This document shows, piece by piece, positions 31,550 through 40,411 of a stretch of DNA of 64,000 nucleotides. Numbering within the stretch: the first letter of the stretch is position 1; every line of letters begins with the position of its first letter. Origin of the DNA: Candidatus Harpocratesius repetitus (GTDB lineage: Archaea; Asgardarchaeota; Lokiarchaeia; Sigyniarchaeales; Promethearchaeaceae); the NCBI GenBank assembly GCA_021498095.1, contig JAIZWK010000001.1, positions 3,039,450 to 3,103,449 on the forward strand, given 5' to 3'. A model generated the notes under the pieces. That model saw nothing but the letters and a program-made list of their open reading frames with translations, was not told where the DNA came from and did no database searches. The position numbers and the translations under genes were made by a program.

Positions 31550-33550
31550 TTACACCCCTTTTTCTAAGATTGGATGCGCCACGGCTTCAATTTCATCTCT
31601 TAGTTGTTCTTCTCTATAATTTATCACTTGAATCGCATGTGTTGGACAAGCAGGCATGCAAATTCCACAGCCTTTGCACCCAACTTCATTTACAACAGGT
31701 TTACCATTTTCCCATAAAATTGCTGAAGGTGAACATGCAGTGATGCATGCACGACATTTTGTACAAAGATCATAGTCAATTTTTGCAATTATCATCTCTT
31801 TTTCTATATATCCTTTTACCAAAGAAGAAACTGCTCCAACAGCAGCTGCACTTCCTTGGGCTACTGATTGGGTTATATCTTTTGGTCCTTGAATTGCACC
31901 AGCAATAAATATTCCATCTCGACTTGATCTTGTTGGATCCATTTTAATATGGAATTCTTTAATAAACCCTTCTTTCCCACGAAGCAATTGCAGTCGTGAA
32001 CCTAATAAACCAACACCTTTTGGGGCAACCATTGCTGCTGAAAGAATTACCAAATCTGCATGTAATTCCATAGGTTCTGCCATAAAAGTATCTTCAACGT
32101 AGACTTTCAAACAATCATTTTCCGGATCTGCCTCAATTTCAGATGGTCTTCCACGAATGAAGAGTACCCCTTTCTTTTGACATGCTTTATAATATTCTTC
32201 ATAATATAAACCAGGTGTTCGTATATCAATATAACAAATATATACGTTTGAATCTGGATAAGTATCTTTTATAATACCAGCATTTTTAATTGCAAACATG
32301 CAACAAACACCTGTACAATATTCATTGCCAACTAATTCATTCCTTGATCCAACACATTGAATTATGACTACATTTTTTGGAATCCTTCCATCAGATGGTC
32401 TCAATAGTTGACCTCCAGTAAGAGATGTTGGACCCATCATTCTTTCAAATTGGAGTTGAGTTATTATATTCTCATAACCCGGTATTTTGTAATGATAAGC
32501 TTCTATTTCACTGGGATCATATTCTTCATATCCTGTAGCAACAATAATTGATCCGACTTTGATTTTAGTTTTACTCTTCTTAAGTGAAAAATCTATTGCA
32601 TTTACGGGACAAGTCTCAACGCAACGCCCACAATCAATACAATTCTTTCGATCAACTACAAATGTTGAAGGAATTGCTTGAGGATATAATTTATAAATTG
32701 CCTTTCTAATTCCCATCCCAGAATCCCATTCTGCAGGTAATTCAACCGGACATACACTTGCACATTCTCCACATGAAGTACAATTAGACTTTACATATCG
32801 CGGTTTGGTTGTGATTGTGACTGTAAAATTTCCTATACTTCCATCTACAGAACTAACTATTGAATTTGTAAATAATGTCACATTTTCATGAGTTGCTACT
32901 GCATTCGTAAGTGGTGAAATACTACATTGAGGGCATTCATTTGTTGGAAATGTTTTATTTAATTGAGTCATATGTCCACCAATACTTGATTCTCGTTCAA
33001 CTAAATATACCGGAATTCCTGAATCAGCTGTATCTCGAGCGGCTCTAAGTCCAGCAATGCCTCCACCAATGACCAATACTGCTTTGGTAATTTGAATTTT
33101 CTGTGTTCTAACTTCTTCTAATGTTCGAGCCCGATTAACTCCTGCTTTAACTAGTTGTTTTGCTTTTTCAGTGGCTTCAACATGATCTTTTTGATGAACC
33201 CAACTATCATGTTCTCGAATATTAACTTGTTGATGAAGATGTTTATTTAATCCGACTTCAGAAATTGCACGAGCAAAAGTAGGTCCGTGCTGCGTTTTAG
33301 AACAAGAAGCCACCACAGTTCTGGTTAAATTATATTCTTTCACTGCATTTTTTATTAATTCAATACCTTGTTTAGAGCACATAAACATATTATCTGTAGA
33401 AAATTCAACATTTGGAAGAGTTTTTGCATATTCAGCAACTGCTTTTACATCGACAACATCAGCAATATTATGCCCACAGTGACAAACGAAAACTCCAATA
33501 CGTTCATTACTTTTCGGATTGTTTTTTTTGTCTTTCTCTTTTTCGACCAT
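31550..33550 (-). CDS. hdrA: Heterodisulfide reductase subunit A, FAD and Fe-S
   Basis: A 666-residue HdrA, the flavin-bearing core of heterodisulfide-reductase complexes where electron bifurcation takes place. N-terminal Cys-rich strand FVCHCGHNI, then the FAD-binding fold (VLVIGGGIAGLRAARD, about 160-173; ERESSIGGHMTQLNKTFPTNECPQCS). Four ferredoxin-type sets follow: CTSCGECASVCP, CIDCGRCVETCP, CTKCRACITAC and CKGCGICMPACP. Length matches methanogen HdrA. The upstream genes are hdrB and hdrC, downstream mvhD. It could reduce a disulfide or persulfide and ferredoxin using electrons through MvhD. Confidence 0.95.
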   Translation of the reverse strand: MVEKEKDKKNNPKSNERIGVFVCHCGHNIADVVDVKAVAEYAKTLPNVEFSTDNMFMCSKQGIELIKNAVKEYNLTRTVVASCSKTQHGPTFARAISEVGLNKHLHQQVNIREHDSWVHQKDHVEATEKAKQLVKAGVNRARTLEEVRTQKIQITKAVLVIGGGIAGLRAARDTADSGIPVYLVERESSIGGHMTQLNKTFPTNECPQCSISPLTNAVATHENVTLFTNSIVSSVDGSIGNFTVTITTKPRYVKSNCTSCGECASVCPVELPAEWDSGMGIRKAIYKLYPQAIPSTFVVDRKNCIDCGRCVETCPVNAIDFSLKKSKTKIKVGSIIVATGYEEYDPSEIEAYHYKIPGYENIITQLQFERMMGPTSLTGGQLLRPSDGRIPKNVVIIQCVGSRNELVGNEYCTGVCCMFAIKNAGIIKDTYPDSNVYICYIDIRTPGLYYEEYYKACQKKGVLFIRGRPSEIEADPENDCLKVYVEDTFMAEPMELHADLVILSAAMVAPKGVGLLGSRLQLLRGKEGFIKEFHIKMDPTRSSRDGIFIAGAIQGPKDITQSVAQGSAAAVGAVSSLVKGYIEKEMIIAKIDYDLCTKCRACITACSPSAILWENGKPVVNEVGCKGCGICMPACPTHAIQVINYREEQLRDEIEAVAHPILEKGV

Positions 33551-33552
33551 TT

Positions 33553-34506
33553 TTACCCAGCCCCTTCAATAGATTTTTCCTTTATCGATACTTTCTCCAT
33601 AGGTTCCTTTAATTCTTTAAATTGATAATCTTTTCCATGGGCTTGATATTGTAAGCCTATTTTCTCCATATCCATTCCCATACACCATGCAGTTAATTGA
33701 GACATATGTATTACAGGAATATCAAAATTAGTTCCATAAATTTCGTTTACAGTAGTTTGGCCACCATCAAATTGTAATTGGCAAAATGGACATGTATCAA
33801 AAATAAAATCCGGATTAGCTGCCTGCATATGACCTAATTTTTCTTTCAAAATCTTCATAGATGTATTTTTATCAAAGCTAAGAACACCTCCACCTGCACC
33901 ACAACATGTTAATTTTTGAGCAAAATCAACAGATTTAACACCTAAGGCTTCGACATATTCCTCCAGAAAGGTTGGAATTTCAGGTGAAGCAAGTTGGCGA
34001 ATTCTAGAAGGTTTTAAAAGATGGCATCCATAATGAACAGCAGCTCTTGCCTCTGCTTTTCGAACAATGTATTTCTGAATTTCAGTGGGTCCTACTTCAA
34101 AACCGAGAATTTCGGCAATGTGGCGGACTCGAATTGTTCCTTTCCATTGATAATCACCCATTTCTTTTAATTTTTCATTAACTTTTGCAGCCATCTCTGG
34201 ATCAGATTTTAGATGCTTATTTACATCAATTAAAGTTCCAAAGCAACCATTACATACGGTTAAAATGTCTGCGTCGTTCTTTTCAGCAATCGCAATATTG
34301 CGTGCAGCTGCAACCATCCAATCACTTTTATCAAAAGAACGAAAAACCCCAGGAGCTGGACAACATGTTGCACGTTCCATTTCCATAAGCGTAAAACCTA
34401 ATTTTTTCATAACAAACCGGGTTGCAGATTCAATTTGCGGGTAACGATTAGGCATAATGCATCCTAAAAAGAATGAAAATGTATTTTCTTTTACCATTTC
34501 TTTCAC
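33553..34506 (-). CDS. hdrB: Heterodisulfide reductase subunit B
   Basis: A 317-residue HdrB with two CCG domains that hold the noncubane [4Fe-4S] clusters of the disulfide-reducing site. Domain one: FFLGCIMPNRYPQIE, ATCCPAPGVF, TVCNGCFGTL. Domain two: HYGCHLLKP, LTCCGAGGGVL, DTCPFCQLQF. It immediately precedes hdrA (two-base gap) and follows hdrC. The frame starts at GTG 34506; ATG 34497 (MVKENTFSFFLGC) is as likely. In non-methanogens the natural disulfide substrate is unknown. Confidence 0.95.
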   Translation of the reverse strand: MKEMVKENTFSFFLGCIMPNRYPQIESATRFVMKKLGFTLMEMERATCCPAPGVFRSFDKSDWMVAAARNIAIAEKNDADILTVCNGCFGTLIDVNKHLKSDPEMAAKVNEKLKEMGDYQWKGTIRVRHIAEILGFEVGPTEIQKYIVRKAEARAAVHYGCHLLKPSRIRQLASPEIPTFLEEYVEALGVKSVDFAQKLTCCGAGGGVLSFDKNTSMKILKEKLGHMQAANPDFIFDTCPFCQLQFDGGQTTVNEIYGTNFDIPVIHMSQLTAWCMGMDMEKIGLQYQAHGKDYQFKELKEPMEKVSIKEKSIEGAG

Positions 34507-34621
34507 TTTATTTAAAATTTTTATTTATTTTTTAGCAAACTATATATTTTTTTTGTCAATTTCGTCTTAATATTTAAAAATTTATTTACTAAATGCTTTT
34601 TTTCTTTAATTATTAAGATTT

Positions 34622-35212
34622 TTAACTTAATTTTTCAAAACCATCCAAATTTTTTCTGGAATTTGCTTTTCTTTCTTTATATTCCTTACCTCTTTCAACA
34701 ACTCTGAAAAGTTTATGGAAAGGGATAATTTCAGAATTTTCTTCATCGCGATATTTATATAATGTTGGTGGAATCGGATCCAATCCTAAGGCTTCTCTTT
34801 GCCTTATAATTTTATCATTTATCGGAACCGCATGCCCTGTTGATCGCAGATAACCAACAACTGCGGTATGATTAGGACTCATATTCCCAATTTCACTGGC
34901 ATAATTTCTTAAATCTATTATTACGTCAGTTGGACGAACATCACGTGGACAACGTTCATAGCAATTGTAACATGTAGTACAAAGCCAAATGTCTGGATCT
35001 TCTAAGACAGATAGATCGCCCAAAGCAGCTTTTCTAACAATTTGCCGTGTACGGATAGCAGTCCAACGCCCACTCTCACAAGAAGCTGTACAAGTGCCAC
35101 ATTGAATACAAGAAAAAATATTACTCCTCCGAGCAATATTTTCAAAAAATTGAGGGTCAAAATCCTCTAATTTTTTATATTTTCGCTTAATTGATATTTC
35201 ACTTTCAGTCAT
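34622..35212 (-). CDS. hdrC: Heterodisulfide reductase subunit C
   Basis: A 196-residue iron-sulfur protein with CIQCGTCTASCESG and CTTCYNCYERCP, the two [4Fe-4S] clusters of HdrC that bridge HdrA to HdrB. The flanking FFENIARRSNIFSCIQCG and RPTDVIIDLRNYASE are typical of the family. It is the first large gene of the hdrCBA-mvhD-mvhG-like operon. GGAG stands a few bases before the ATG, and a 13-codon ORF with a strong SD overlaps its start by one base, so translation is coupled. Confidence 0.93.
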   Translation of the reverse strand: MTESEISIKRKYKKLEDFDPQFFENIARRSNIFSCIQCGTCTASCESGRWTAIRTRQIVRKAALGDLSVLEDPDIWLCTTCYNCYERCPRDVRPTDVIIDLRNYASEIGNMSPNHTAVVGYLRSTGHAVPINDKIIRQREALGLDPIPPTLYKYRDEENSEIIPFHKLFRVVERGKEYKERKANSRKNLDGFEKLS

Positions 35213-35253
35213 TATTCATAACTCCAAAATGGATTTTTTACAAAGTATTTCAT
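35212..35253 (-). CDS. 13-codon upstream ORF coupled to hdrC
   Basis: MKYFVKNPFWSYE ends in TAA whose last A is the first base of the hdrC ATG (TAATG). Its own ATG follows AAAGGAG, a stronger SD than that of hdrC. This is a coupling arrangement in which translation of the mini-ORF delivers ribosomes to hdrC. It may alternatively be a remnant of a longer N-terminus. Confidence 0.4.
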   Translation of the reverse strand: MKYFVKNPFWSYE

Positions 35254-35467
35254 AGACTCCTTTAATTCCTTTTGATTTTCATAAGTTTCTTCTTTTAATT
35301 TTCATGTGCTGATCTTGATTTTAAAATACTAAATTTATTCTTTACATTTTTATCTACATAATTCTTTTATCATTTTATTTTAAAAGCAATTCTGAATCCT
35401 TTTTTAAAACAAATGAATATAAGAATTCAATAATTTGCATCATTCGTGTCGGTCTATGGATAAAAAG

Positions 35468-35514
35468 CCGTCGAATGTACAATGTGTTATATTAATCTGA
35501 ATGCAACTTATAAA
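35468..35514 (-). promoter_or_regulatory. hdrC operon promoter with shared box
   Basis: On the minus strand, TTTATAAG (35514-35507) is followed after 23 bases by ATTGTACATTCGACGG (35483-35468). The same 16-base box occurs exactly at 36789-36774, again 21 bases after a TATA element. The box would sit at or just after the transcription start, a place suited to an operator. The remaining leader to hdrC is about 215 bases. Confidence 0.55.
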
Positions 35515-35558
35515 TATTTGTTCCACTAATCTAAAAAAAAAGTGACAAAATTTCTTTA

Positions 35559-36104
35559 TCAAGGAATTGATATCCTTATATCTTCTTTAACACATTGCAA
35601 CACAACTTGTGTGTGAATTTCTTCGATGCCTGGAATAAATTTCACTTTTTCCAATAATTGAATTTGATCCTCTTTTTCAATACATTTTGCCATACAAAAT
35701 ATTGAATAATTTCCAGAAATCTGGTATATTGAATTAATTTTCTCAATTTCAATTAATTTATTAAAAATATCTTGAATTGGAATAACATTGTTTACCCGAA
35801 TTGAGAGTAACAACATTTCTTTATATCCAATCTTGCAACAATCAATTAATGCAGAATAAGCTTTAATTACACCAGTTTCAGTCAATTTATCTACATGATT
35901 TTTTATTGTTGAAACAGATGAATTCAATTTTTTGGCAATTTTTCGAAATGAAGCTTTTCCATCTTCTTGTAAAATTTGAAGGATCTTTTTATCTATATCA
36001 CTCAATTCAATTTCTTTATGCATTAGTGATGAATTTTTTATATTGTTTGAGTTAACTGATTTTTGGACATTATTCAAAATCGGTTCACGAGGCATAATTT
36101 TCAC
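35559..36104 (-). CDS. Lrp/AsnC-family transcriptional regulator
   Basis: A 181-residue Lrp/AsnC protein. The N-terminal helix-turn-helix is LSDIDKKILQILQEDGKASFRKIAKKLNSSVSTIKNHVDKLTETGVIKAYSALID. The C-terminal RAM domain follows (EMLLLSIRVNNVIPIQDIFNKLIEIEKINSIYQISGNYSIFCMAKC). About 30 polar residues precede the HTH. It lies between the two transcription units that share the TTGTACATT box, making it the obvious candidate regulator for the Hdr and sulfur genes. That link is positional inference only. Confidence 0.9.
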   Translation of the reverse strand: MKIMPREPILNNVQKSVNSNNIKNSSLMHKEIELSDIDKKILQILQEDGKASFRKIAKKLNSSVSTIKNHVDKLTETGVIKAYSALIDCCKIGYKEMLLLSIRVNNVIPIQDIFNKLIEIEKINSIYQISGNYSIFCMAKCIEKEDQIQLLEKVKFIPGIEEIHTQVVLQCVKEDIRISIP

Positions 36105-36225
36105 GAGAAATTAGATTTGATTCATATTTGATTCATATTTGATTCATTACTAAATAGAAAAATATAAAATGAAGTATATATAAAAAATAACTACATCTAA
36201 AACTGCTTAAATATTTCTGTTTTAT

Positions 36226-36645
36226 CTATAAAGAAATTACTTGATCTGCATCATCAACCATTTCGATAAATTTTGCGGCACCGATAGGTTCTTCGCAGAA
36301 ATCATGAATCTGTTCTTTCTTTACTCCCATTAAATCCATTGTCATTGAACAAGGATAGAGTTTAATATTACCTTCTTCAATTCCATCTTTAACCATTTCC
36401 CACATATCTTCATATCCAAAGGATTTCAATTTCTTTTTGAACATCATTGCAGCCATCCCCTTCATAGGGAAGGGCATACCTGCTACTTTTGGTTTAAAAT
36501 TCTTTTTTAACAAGTTTATACCCCAGAAAGTGAAGAAAAAATTCATTTTTGTTTCCATTGCGGCACCAGTTGTGCCAAGGATTACCATCATTCCAAATTT
36601 CTCAAAACTTTGTTCGGATACGATAAAATTCATAACTTTTGGCAT
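36226..36645 (-). CDS. DsrE2-like sulfur-transfer (peroxiredoxin-like) protein
   Basis: A 139-residue protein of the DsrE/DsrF-like superfamily, DsrE2 type: MVILGTTGAAMETKMNFFFTFWGINLLKK is the typical N-terminal core, followed by a Met/Lys-rich loop (MPFPMKGMAAMMFKKKLKSFG), the candidate catalytic Cys in IKLYPCSMTMDLMGV, and a second in HDFCEEPIGAAKF. DsrE2 proteins are found with TusA and Hdr genes in sulfur-metabolising prokaryotes. Its promoter shares a 16-base box with hdrC. It may be membrane-associated in some relatives, but no transmembrane helix stands out here. Confidence 0.82.
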   Translation of the reverse strand: MPKVMNFIVSEQSFEKFGMMVILGTTGAAMETKMNFFFTFWGINLLKKNFKPKVAGMPFPMKGMAAMMFKKKLKSFGYEDMWEMVKDGIEEGNIKLYPCSMTMDLMGVKKEQIHDFCEEPIGAAKFIEMVDDADQVISL

Positions 36646-36714
36646 AATTTCTCACGTTTTTTTATTTTTAGTTATTTTGAATTTGTTGTTCATTTACATG
36701 TCATACTTAAAAAA

Positions 36715-36818
36715 ACAAATGTAACAAAAGAAGAGTAGACAAGTAACATTTGTAACAGTTTCGATAGAAAAAACCGTCGAATGTACAATATAAGTATTAT
36801 TTGCATTCGCCATATAAA
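36715..36818 (-). promoter_or_regulatory. DsrE2-like gene promoter with shared box and inverted repeat
   Basis: Minus strand TATA element TTTATATG (36818-36811), 21 bases, then ATTGTACATTCGACGG (36789-36774), identical to the box upstream of hdrC. Nearer the gene, ACAAATGT (36715-36722) and ACATTTGT (36746-36753) form an 8-bp inverted repeat, possibly a second operator. The E1-like gene is divergent and may use the same region; nothing else is seen between 36646 and 36963. Confidence 0.5.
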
Positions 36819-36963
36819 TCTTTGTGATAAAATAGAGAGAATTAAGTGAAAATAAAATCAAAAGGACTTTCATTTATCTTTAGGCCCACTTATCTGATTA
36901 AATGAAATAGTTAATTTACATTAATTACCTCAATTAATATCATCGAAATAAAAATGATGTGAA

Positions 36964-37785
36964 ATGGAACGAATACAATTCGCAGAAGAACAAATTCGTC
37001 GCTATTCTCGACATATTATATTGCAAGATATAGGATCAACTGGCGTGAAAAAATTAATTGGATCCACTATAGGCATAGTTGGCGCTGGAGGATTAGGATG
37101 TCCAGTAGTTCAAATGTTAGCCGCTGCTGGAATCGGACATCTTAAAATTATTGATGGTGATAATGTAGAGCTTTCTAACCTTCCCCGACAACCATTGCAT
37201 TTCACAACTGATGTTGGACGAAAAAAAGTTGATAGTATTTTAGAAAAAATCATTGCTTTAAATTCAGAGATTCAAGTTGAAATTTTTCCAGAATATTTAA
37301 CAAAAGCAAATGCAATTAAATTCTTGCAAGGTTGTGATTATGTAGTTGATGCCAGTGATAATTTTGCTACGAAATTTTTGATAAATGATGTTTGCATTCA
37401 TTTAGGGATACCATTTAATATCGCTGGAGTAGTACAATGGATGGGGCAAATTTTATCGGTTGATCCAGGAAAAACAACTTGTTATCGGTGCATTTTTCAT
37501 ACAATCTCTTCTGGGGATGAGTCTATGTCTTGTTCTGCTGCAGGGTTTATCAACACAGTTCCTAGTTTTGCAGGAATATTGCAAGCAAATGAAGCAATAA
37601 AATCAATTGTCGGATTACATCAAAAATTCACTAACGGATTATTTACATTTGATTTAAGAGAAAATTCTTTTGATTTCATTCCAATTAAACAAAATCCAGA
37701 ATGCGCGGCTTGCTCTCATCCAGAAATTCCTTTTTATAAAACAGAAAATTATAATGTTGACTTAGATCAATGTAATATTCAGTAA
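36964..37785 (+). CDS. E1-like adenylyltransferase (MoeB/ThiF/UbaA type)
   Basis: A 273-residue ThiF-family enzyme that adenylates the C-terminal Gly of ubiquitin-like sulfur carriers. RYSRHIILQDIGSTGVKKL and IGIVGAGGLGCPVVQMLAAAGI bind ATP. The acidic and Arg residues lie in IIDGDNVELSNLPRQ; DASDNFATKFLINDVC is conserved. Zinc pairs are CYRC and CAAC, and SMSCSAAGF carries the candidate catalytic Cys. No rhodanese domain is fused. The MoaD-like protein ending GGG at 13604-13942 is a likely client. It neighbours a TusA protein and a cysteine desulfurase that could supply sulfur. Confidence 0.9.
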   Translation: MERIQFAEEQIRRYSRHIILQDIGSTGVKKLIGSTIGIVGAGGLGCPVVQMLAAAGIGHLKIIDGDNVELSNLPRQPLHFTTDVGRKKVDSILEKIIALNSEIQVEIFPEYLTKANAIKFLQGCDYVVDASDNFATKFLINDVCIHLGIPFNIAGVVQWMGQILSVDPGKTTCYRCIFHTISSGDESMSCSAAGFINTVPSFAGILQANEAIKSIVGLHQKFTNGLFTFDLRENSFDFIPIKQNPECAACSHPEIPFYKTENYNVDLDQCNIQ

Positions 37786-37905
37786 TCGATAAAAAGAAAG
37801 AAAAATGGGATTCAATATATAAAAAAAAAGTATCTCAAAAATGATTAGATTAAAAGAATGAATTGAAATTGATGAAAATGCTTAAACTTATCAACACTTG
37901 ATATA

Positions 37906-38184
37906 TCAAATACGTTCAATCCAAATTGTTTTCACTCCTCTTTTTTCAACGGAGTGAAGTATTTTTCCTAACTTTTGCTTGGTTACATTTTGTGGAACAT
38001 TTGTAAATGCAGATGGAAAATCTAAAATCACTCTCAGAATTTCACCCGATTCCATTTCTTCTAATGCTACTTTAGTGTACACGAATGTCATAGGACACTG
38101 CACTCCAATTAGGTCCAACTCTTTACCTTTTTGCATCCATTTAATATTTGAGTCACTCATATGCATCTTGATCCATCTTTGCAT
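37906..38184 (-). CDS. TusA-like protein with CPMT motif
   Basis: A 92-residue TusA-like protein of the subgroup with LIGVQCPMTFVYTKVALEEM, where the second Pro of CPxP is Thr. The rest fits the fold (GEILRVILDFPSAFTNVPQNVTKQKLGKILH). In bacteria this CPMTFV type tends to occur with ThiF-like E1 and carrier proteins in sulfur-mobilising clusters, which agrees with its convergent placement beside the E1-like gene here. Start could be M1, M7 or M9. It probably carries sulfur between the desulfurase and the carrier pathway. Confidence 0.82.
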   Translation of the reverse strand: MQRWIKMHMSDSNIKWMQKGKELDLIGVQCPMTFVYTKVALEEMESGEILRVILDFPSAFTNVPQNVTKQKLGKILHSVEKRGVKTIWIERI

Positions 38185-38319
38185 ATAATTTCATTTAATC
38201 CTTTGGATTGTTAAAAATCATATAAGAATCTTCATTTCATGAAAATTTATCAATCAATTTAAAGAAGGAATGGAAAAATCTGCATTTTTAAACACGAACC
38301 TTTTACAATATAGCGAGAG

Positions 38320-38328
38320 CCTTTATAT
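38320..38328 (+). promoter_or_regulatory. TATA box of cysteine desulfurase gene
   Basis: CTTTATATG is centred about 27 bases before the ATG at 38352. Transcription would then start at or next to the start codon, suggesting a leaderless mRNA, unlike most genes in the window. Confidence 0.5.
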
Positions 38329-38351
38329 GTTGGATCTTTTTTTTCCTAAAT

Positions 38352-39539
38352 ATGGAAAAAGATATAGAAAACACCTATATATATTTGGATCATGCAGCCA
38401 CAACACCTTTAGATCCAATAGTTTTTTCTGAAATGATTCCCTACTTACAAAATTACTATGGAAATGCATCTTCAATGCATGGTATTGGCAGATTCTCTAG
38501 AAAAGCCATTGAATCTGCCCGCCAACGAATCGCTCAATGTATTGGGGCACAACCTGAAGAAATTATATTTACAGGCAGTGGAACAGAAGCAGACAATATT
38601 GCCATTATTGGAACTGCTATGAAAATGAAGCGATATGGAAAGCATGTGATTACAACAACAATCGAACATCCCGCTGTGCGGAATTGTTTTCGAAAATTGC
38701 AGATTGAAGGTTTTGAAGTATCTTATCTTTCTGTTGATAGTGAAGGACGCATTTCTGTAGATGAATTTAAGAGACTAATTCGAAAAGATACCATTTTAGT
38801 ATCTATCATGTATGCAAATAATGAAATCGGAAGTATTCAGCCAATTCAAGACATTGCTGAAATAACCAACCAACACGGTATTATTTTTCACACAGATGCG
38901 GTTCAAGCTTTTGGAAAATTACCAATAAATGTTCAAAATGAAAAATTTGATTTATTATCTGCTTCTGCTCATAAAATTTACGGCCCTAAAGGAATTGGAA
39001 TGTTGTACATTCGAAATAGAGGTAGAAATCCAAAAAGGGGTGTTTATATTATTCCAATTACTTATGGTGGAGGTCAAGAATTTGGATTTCGTTCAGCTAC
39101 CGAAAATGTGGCAAATATCATTGGATTTGCGAAAGCAGTTGAATTATGTTATGAAAATATGGATAAAATTGAAGCTCGATTGAAAAACATGCGCGATGAC
39201 TTAATAAAATGGATTCTAACTAATATACCAGGAAGTTTTATCAATGGAGGATTAAATCACAGACTACCAAATAATATTAATGTTGGATTTGAAGGAATTC
39301 AGGGAACAGACTTGCTGAAAAAATTAGATCAAGAGAAAATTGCTGTATCTGTCGGTTCTGCTTGCCATTCGAAATCTCAAGATGTCTCTTTTGTGCTCAC
39401 TGCAATAGGATTATCTGAAGAGTTGGCAGCCTCATCCATACGATTAACTTTAGGAAAAAATACCACAAATGCTCAGCTTGAATATGTTAAAAATACTTTA
39501 AAACGTTGTGTGGAAGAATTACGCTTGAAAAATAAATAA
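38352..39539 (+). CDS. iscS: Cysteine desulfurase (IscS/NifS)
   Basis: A 395-residue PLP enzyme releasing sulfur from cysteine as a persulfide. YLDHAATTPLDPIV is the N-terminal hallmark; HTDAVQAFGKLPI and the Schiff-base Lys in SASAHKIYGPKGIGML bind PLP. The persulfide Cys is in SVGSACHSKSQ, in a loop of medium length. RLTLGKNTT is near the C-terminus. Neighbours are TusA-like and DsrEFH genes on the opposite strand and the IscU-like scaffold 4 kb away. It is the likely source of sulfur for Fe-S clusters, the TusA relay and thiocarboxylated carriers. Confidence 0.95.
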   Translation: MEKDIENTYIYLDHAATTPLDPIVFSEMIPYLQNYYGNASSMHGIGRFSRKAIESARQRIAQCIGAQPEEIIFTGSGTEADNIAIIGTAMKMKRYGKHVITTTIEHPAVRNCFRKLQIEGFEVSYLSVDSEGRISVDEFKRLIRKDTILVSIMYANNEIGSIQPIQDIAEITNQHGIIFHTDAVQAFGKLPINVQNEKFDLLSASAHKIYGPKGIGMLYIRNRGRNPKRGVYIIPITYGGGQEFGFRSATENVANIIGFAKAVELCYENMDKIEARLKNMRDDLIKWILTNIPGSFINGGLNHRLPNNINVGFEGIQGTDLLKKLDQEKIAVSVGSACHSKSQDVSFVLTAIGLSEELAASSIRLTLGKNTTNAQLEYVKNTLKRCVEELRLKNK

Positions 39540-39675
39540 TAACTCAATCATTCTTCATCAATATGTGAAAAATTAAGTTCGTTTTGAAAAATTTTTCTGA
39601 TAGAAATTAAAAATACATCAAAAAGAACATTGAAAAAAATCAACTTATATCAATAGAATCTTTGCACTTGGTCGA

Positions 39676-39984
39676 TTATAACCAAGACATCAATTTTTCT
39701 GCAGCTTCAATTAAATCGATTAAAGTTCCATAGGAAATAGGCTTGATAAATTCAAATATTTTTTCTTTTTTTATCCCTCGAGCTTCAAGATCTTCAAGTA
39801 AAACGCTAATGGTCCAACCTTGTTTATCAAAATCAATAAATTCTGATTCGCCTTTGATTGCGCCAAATACTCCATCTTGCATTAAAACTAAATGACAATC
39901 TTCCCAATTTTTAGTGAACATTAACAAATCTTGAATTTTTTGATGCTCTACTCCAGATTGTCCATATAATATTAAGTGTTTCAT
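39676..39984 (-). CDS. DsrH/TusB-family protein
   Basis: A 102-residue protein of the DsrH/TusB type: MKHLILYGQSGVEH, CHLVLMQDGVFGAIKGE, and WTISVLLEDLEARGI. It is last in the tusA-dsrE-dsrF-dsrH order on the minus strand. In the DsrEFH (TusBCD) hexamer, DsrH contributes structure and DsrE carries the main active Cys. A Cys in WEDCHL precedes the LMQDG segment. Confidence 0.8.
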   Translation of the reverse strand: MKHLILYGQSGVEHQKIQDLLMFTKNWEDCHLVLMQDGVFGAIKGESEFIDFDKQGWTISVLLEDLEARGIKKEKIFEFIKPISYGTLIDLIEAAEKLMSWL

Positions 39985-40005
39985 ACATTCATTCCTCCAT
40001 TTTTT

Positions 40006-40371
40006 TTACATATGGAACACCATCGAATATTCATCGATGATTCCGGGAAGGTCGTCTCGATTTACTACAGTCAACGCTTCATAATCAATAAGATCTTCTT
40101 CTGAAAATCCAAATTGGAAAAGGTCTTCACGAACAACGACAATTGGAAGTTCAGTTAAATCGGCCATCTCTATACCTTCGTCCATAGCATCCATATTAAC
40201 TCTTTCTGGATTTAGATTATTTACTAGGTTAGTCACACCAGCTTGATAAAATACTAATTTGCAATCTATATCTTCCCCTAAGCCCAAATATCCTGCACCT
40301 AATCTTATTGCTTCAACACCGGAATTTGTACCAAAGGGACCATTCTTGCATAAAATTAAAACAGATTCCAC
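40006..40371 (-). CDS. DsrF/TusC-family protein
   Basis: A 121-residue DsrF/TusC-like protein: SVLILCKNGPFGTNSGVEAIRLGAGYLGLGEDIDCKLVFYQAGVTNLV is the conserved alpha/beta core with the GxxGLG helix. The two Cys (LILCKNG, DIDCKL) do not coincide with a DsrE-type active Cys, consistent with DsrF/TusC. It is placed between the DsrE and DsrH homologues, as in bacterial dsrEFH and tusDCB. Confidence 0.82.
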   Translation of the reverse strand: MESVLILCKNGPFGTNSGVEAIRLGAGYLGLGEDIDCKLVFYQAGVTNLVNNLNPERVNMDAMDEGIEMADLTELPIVVVREDLFQFGFSEEDLIDYEALTVVNRDDLPGIIDEYSMVFHM

Positions 40372-40411
40372 TTTTTTGCCTCCATACTATTTAATGAAAT
40401 ACTATCATGCA

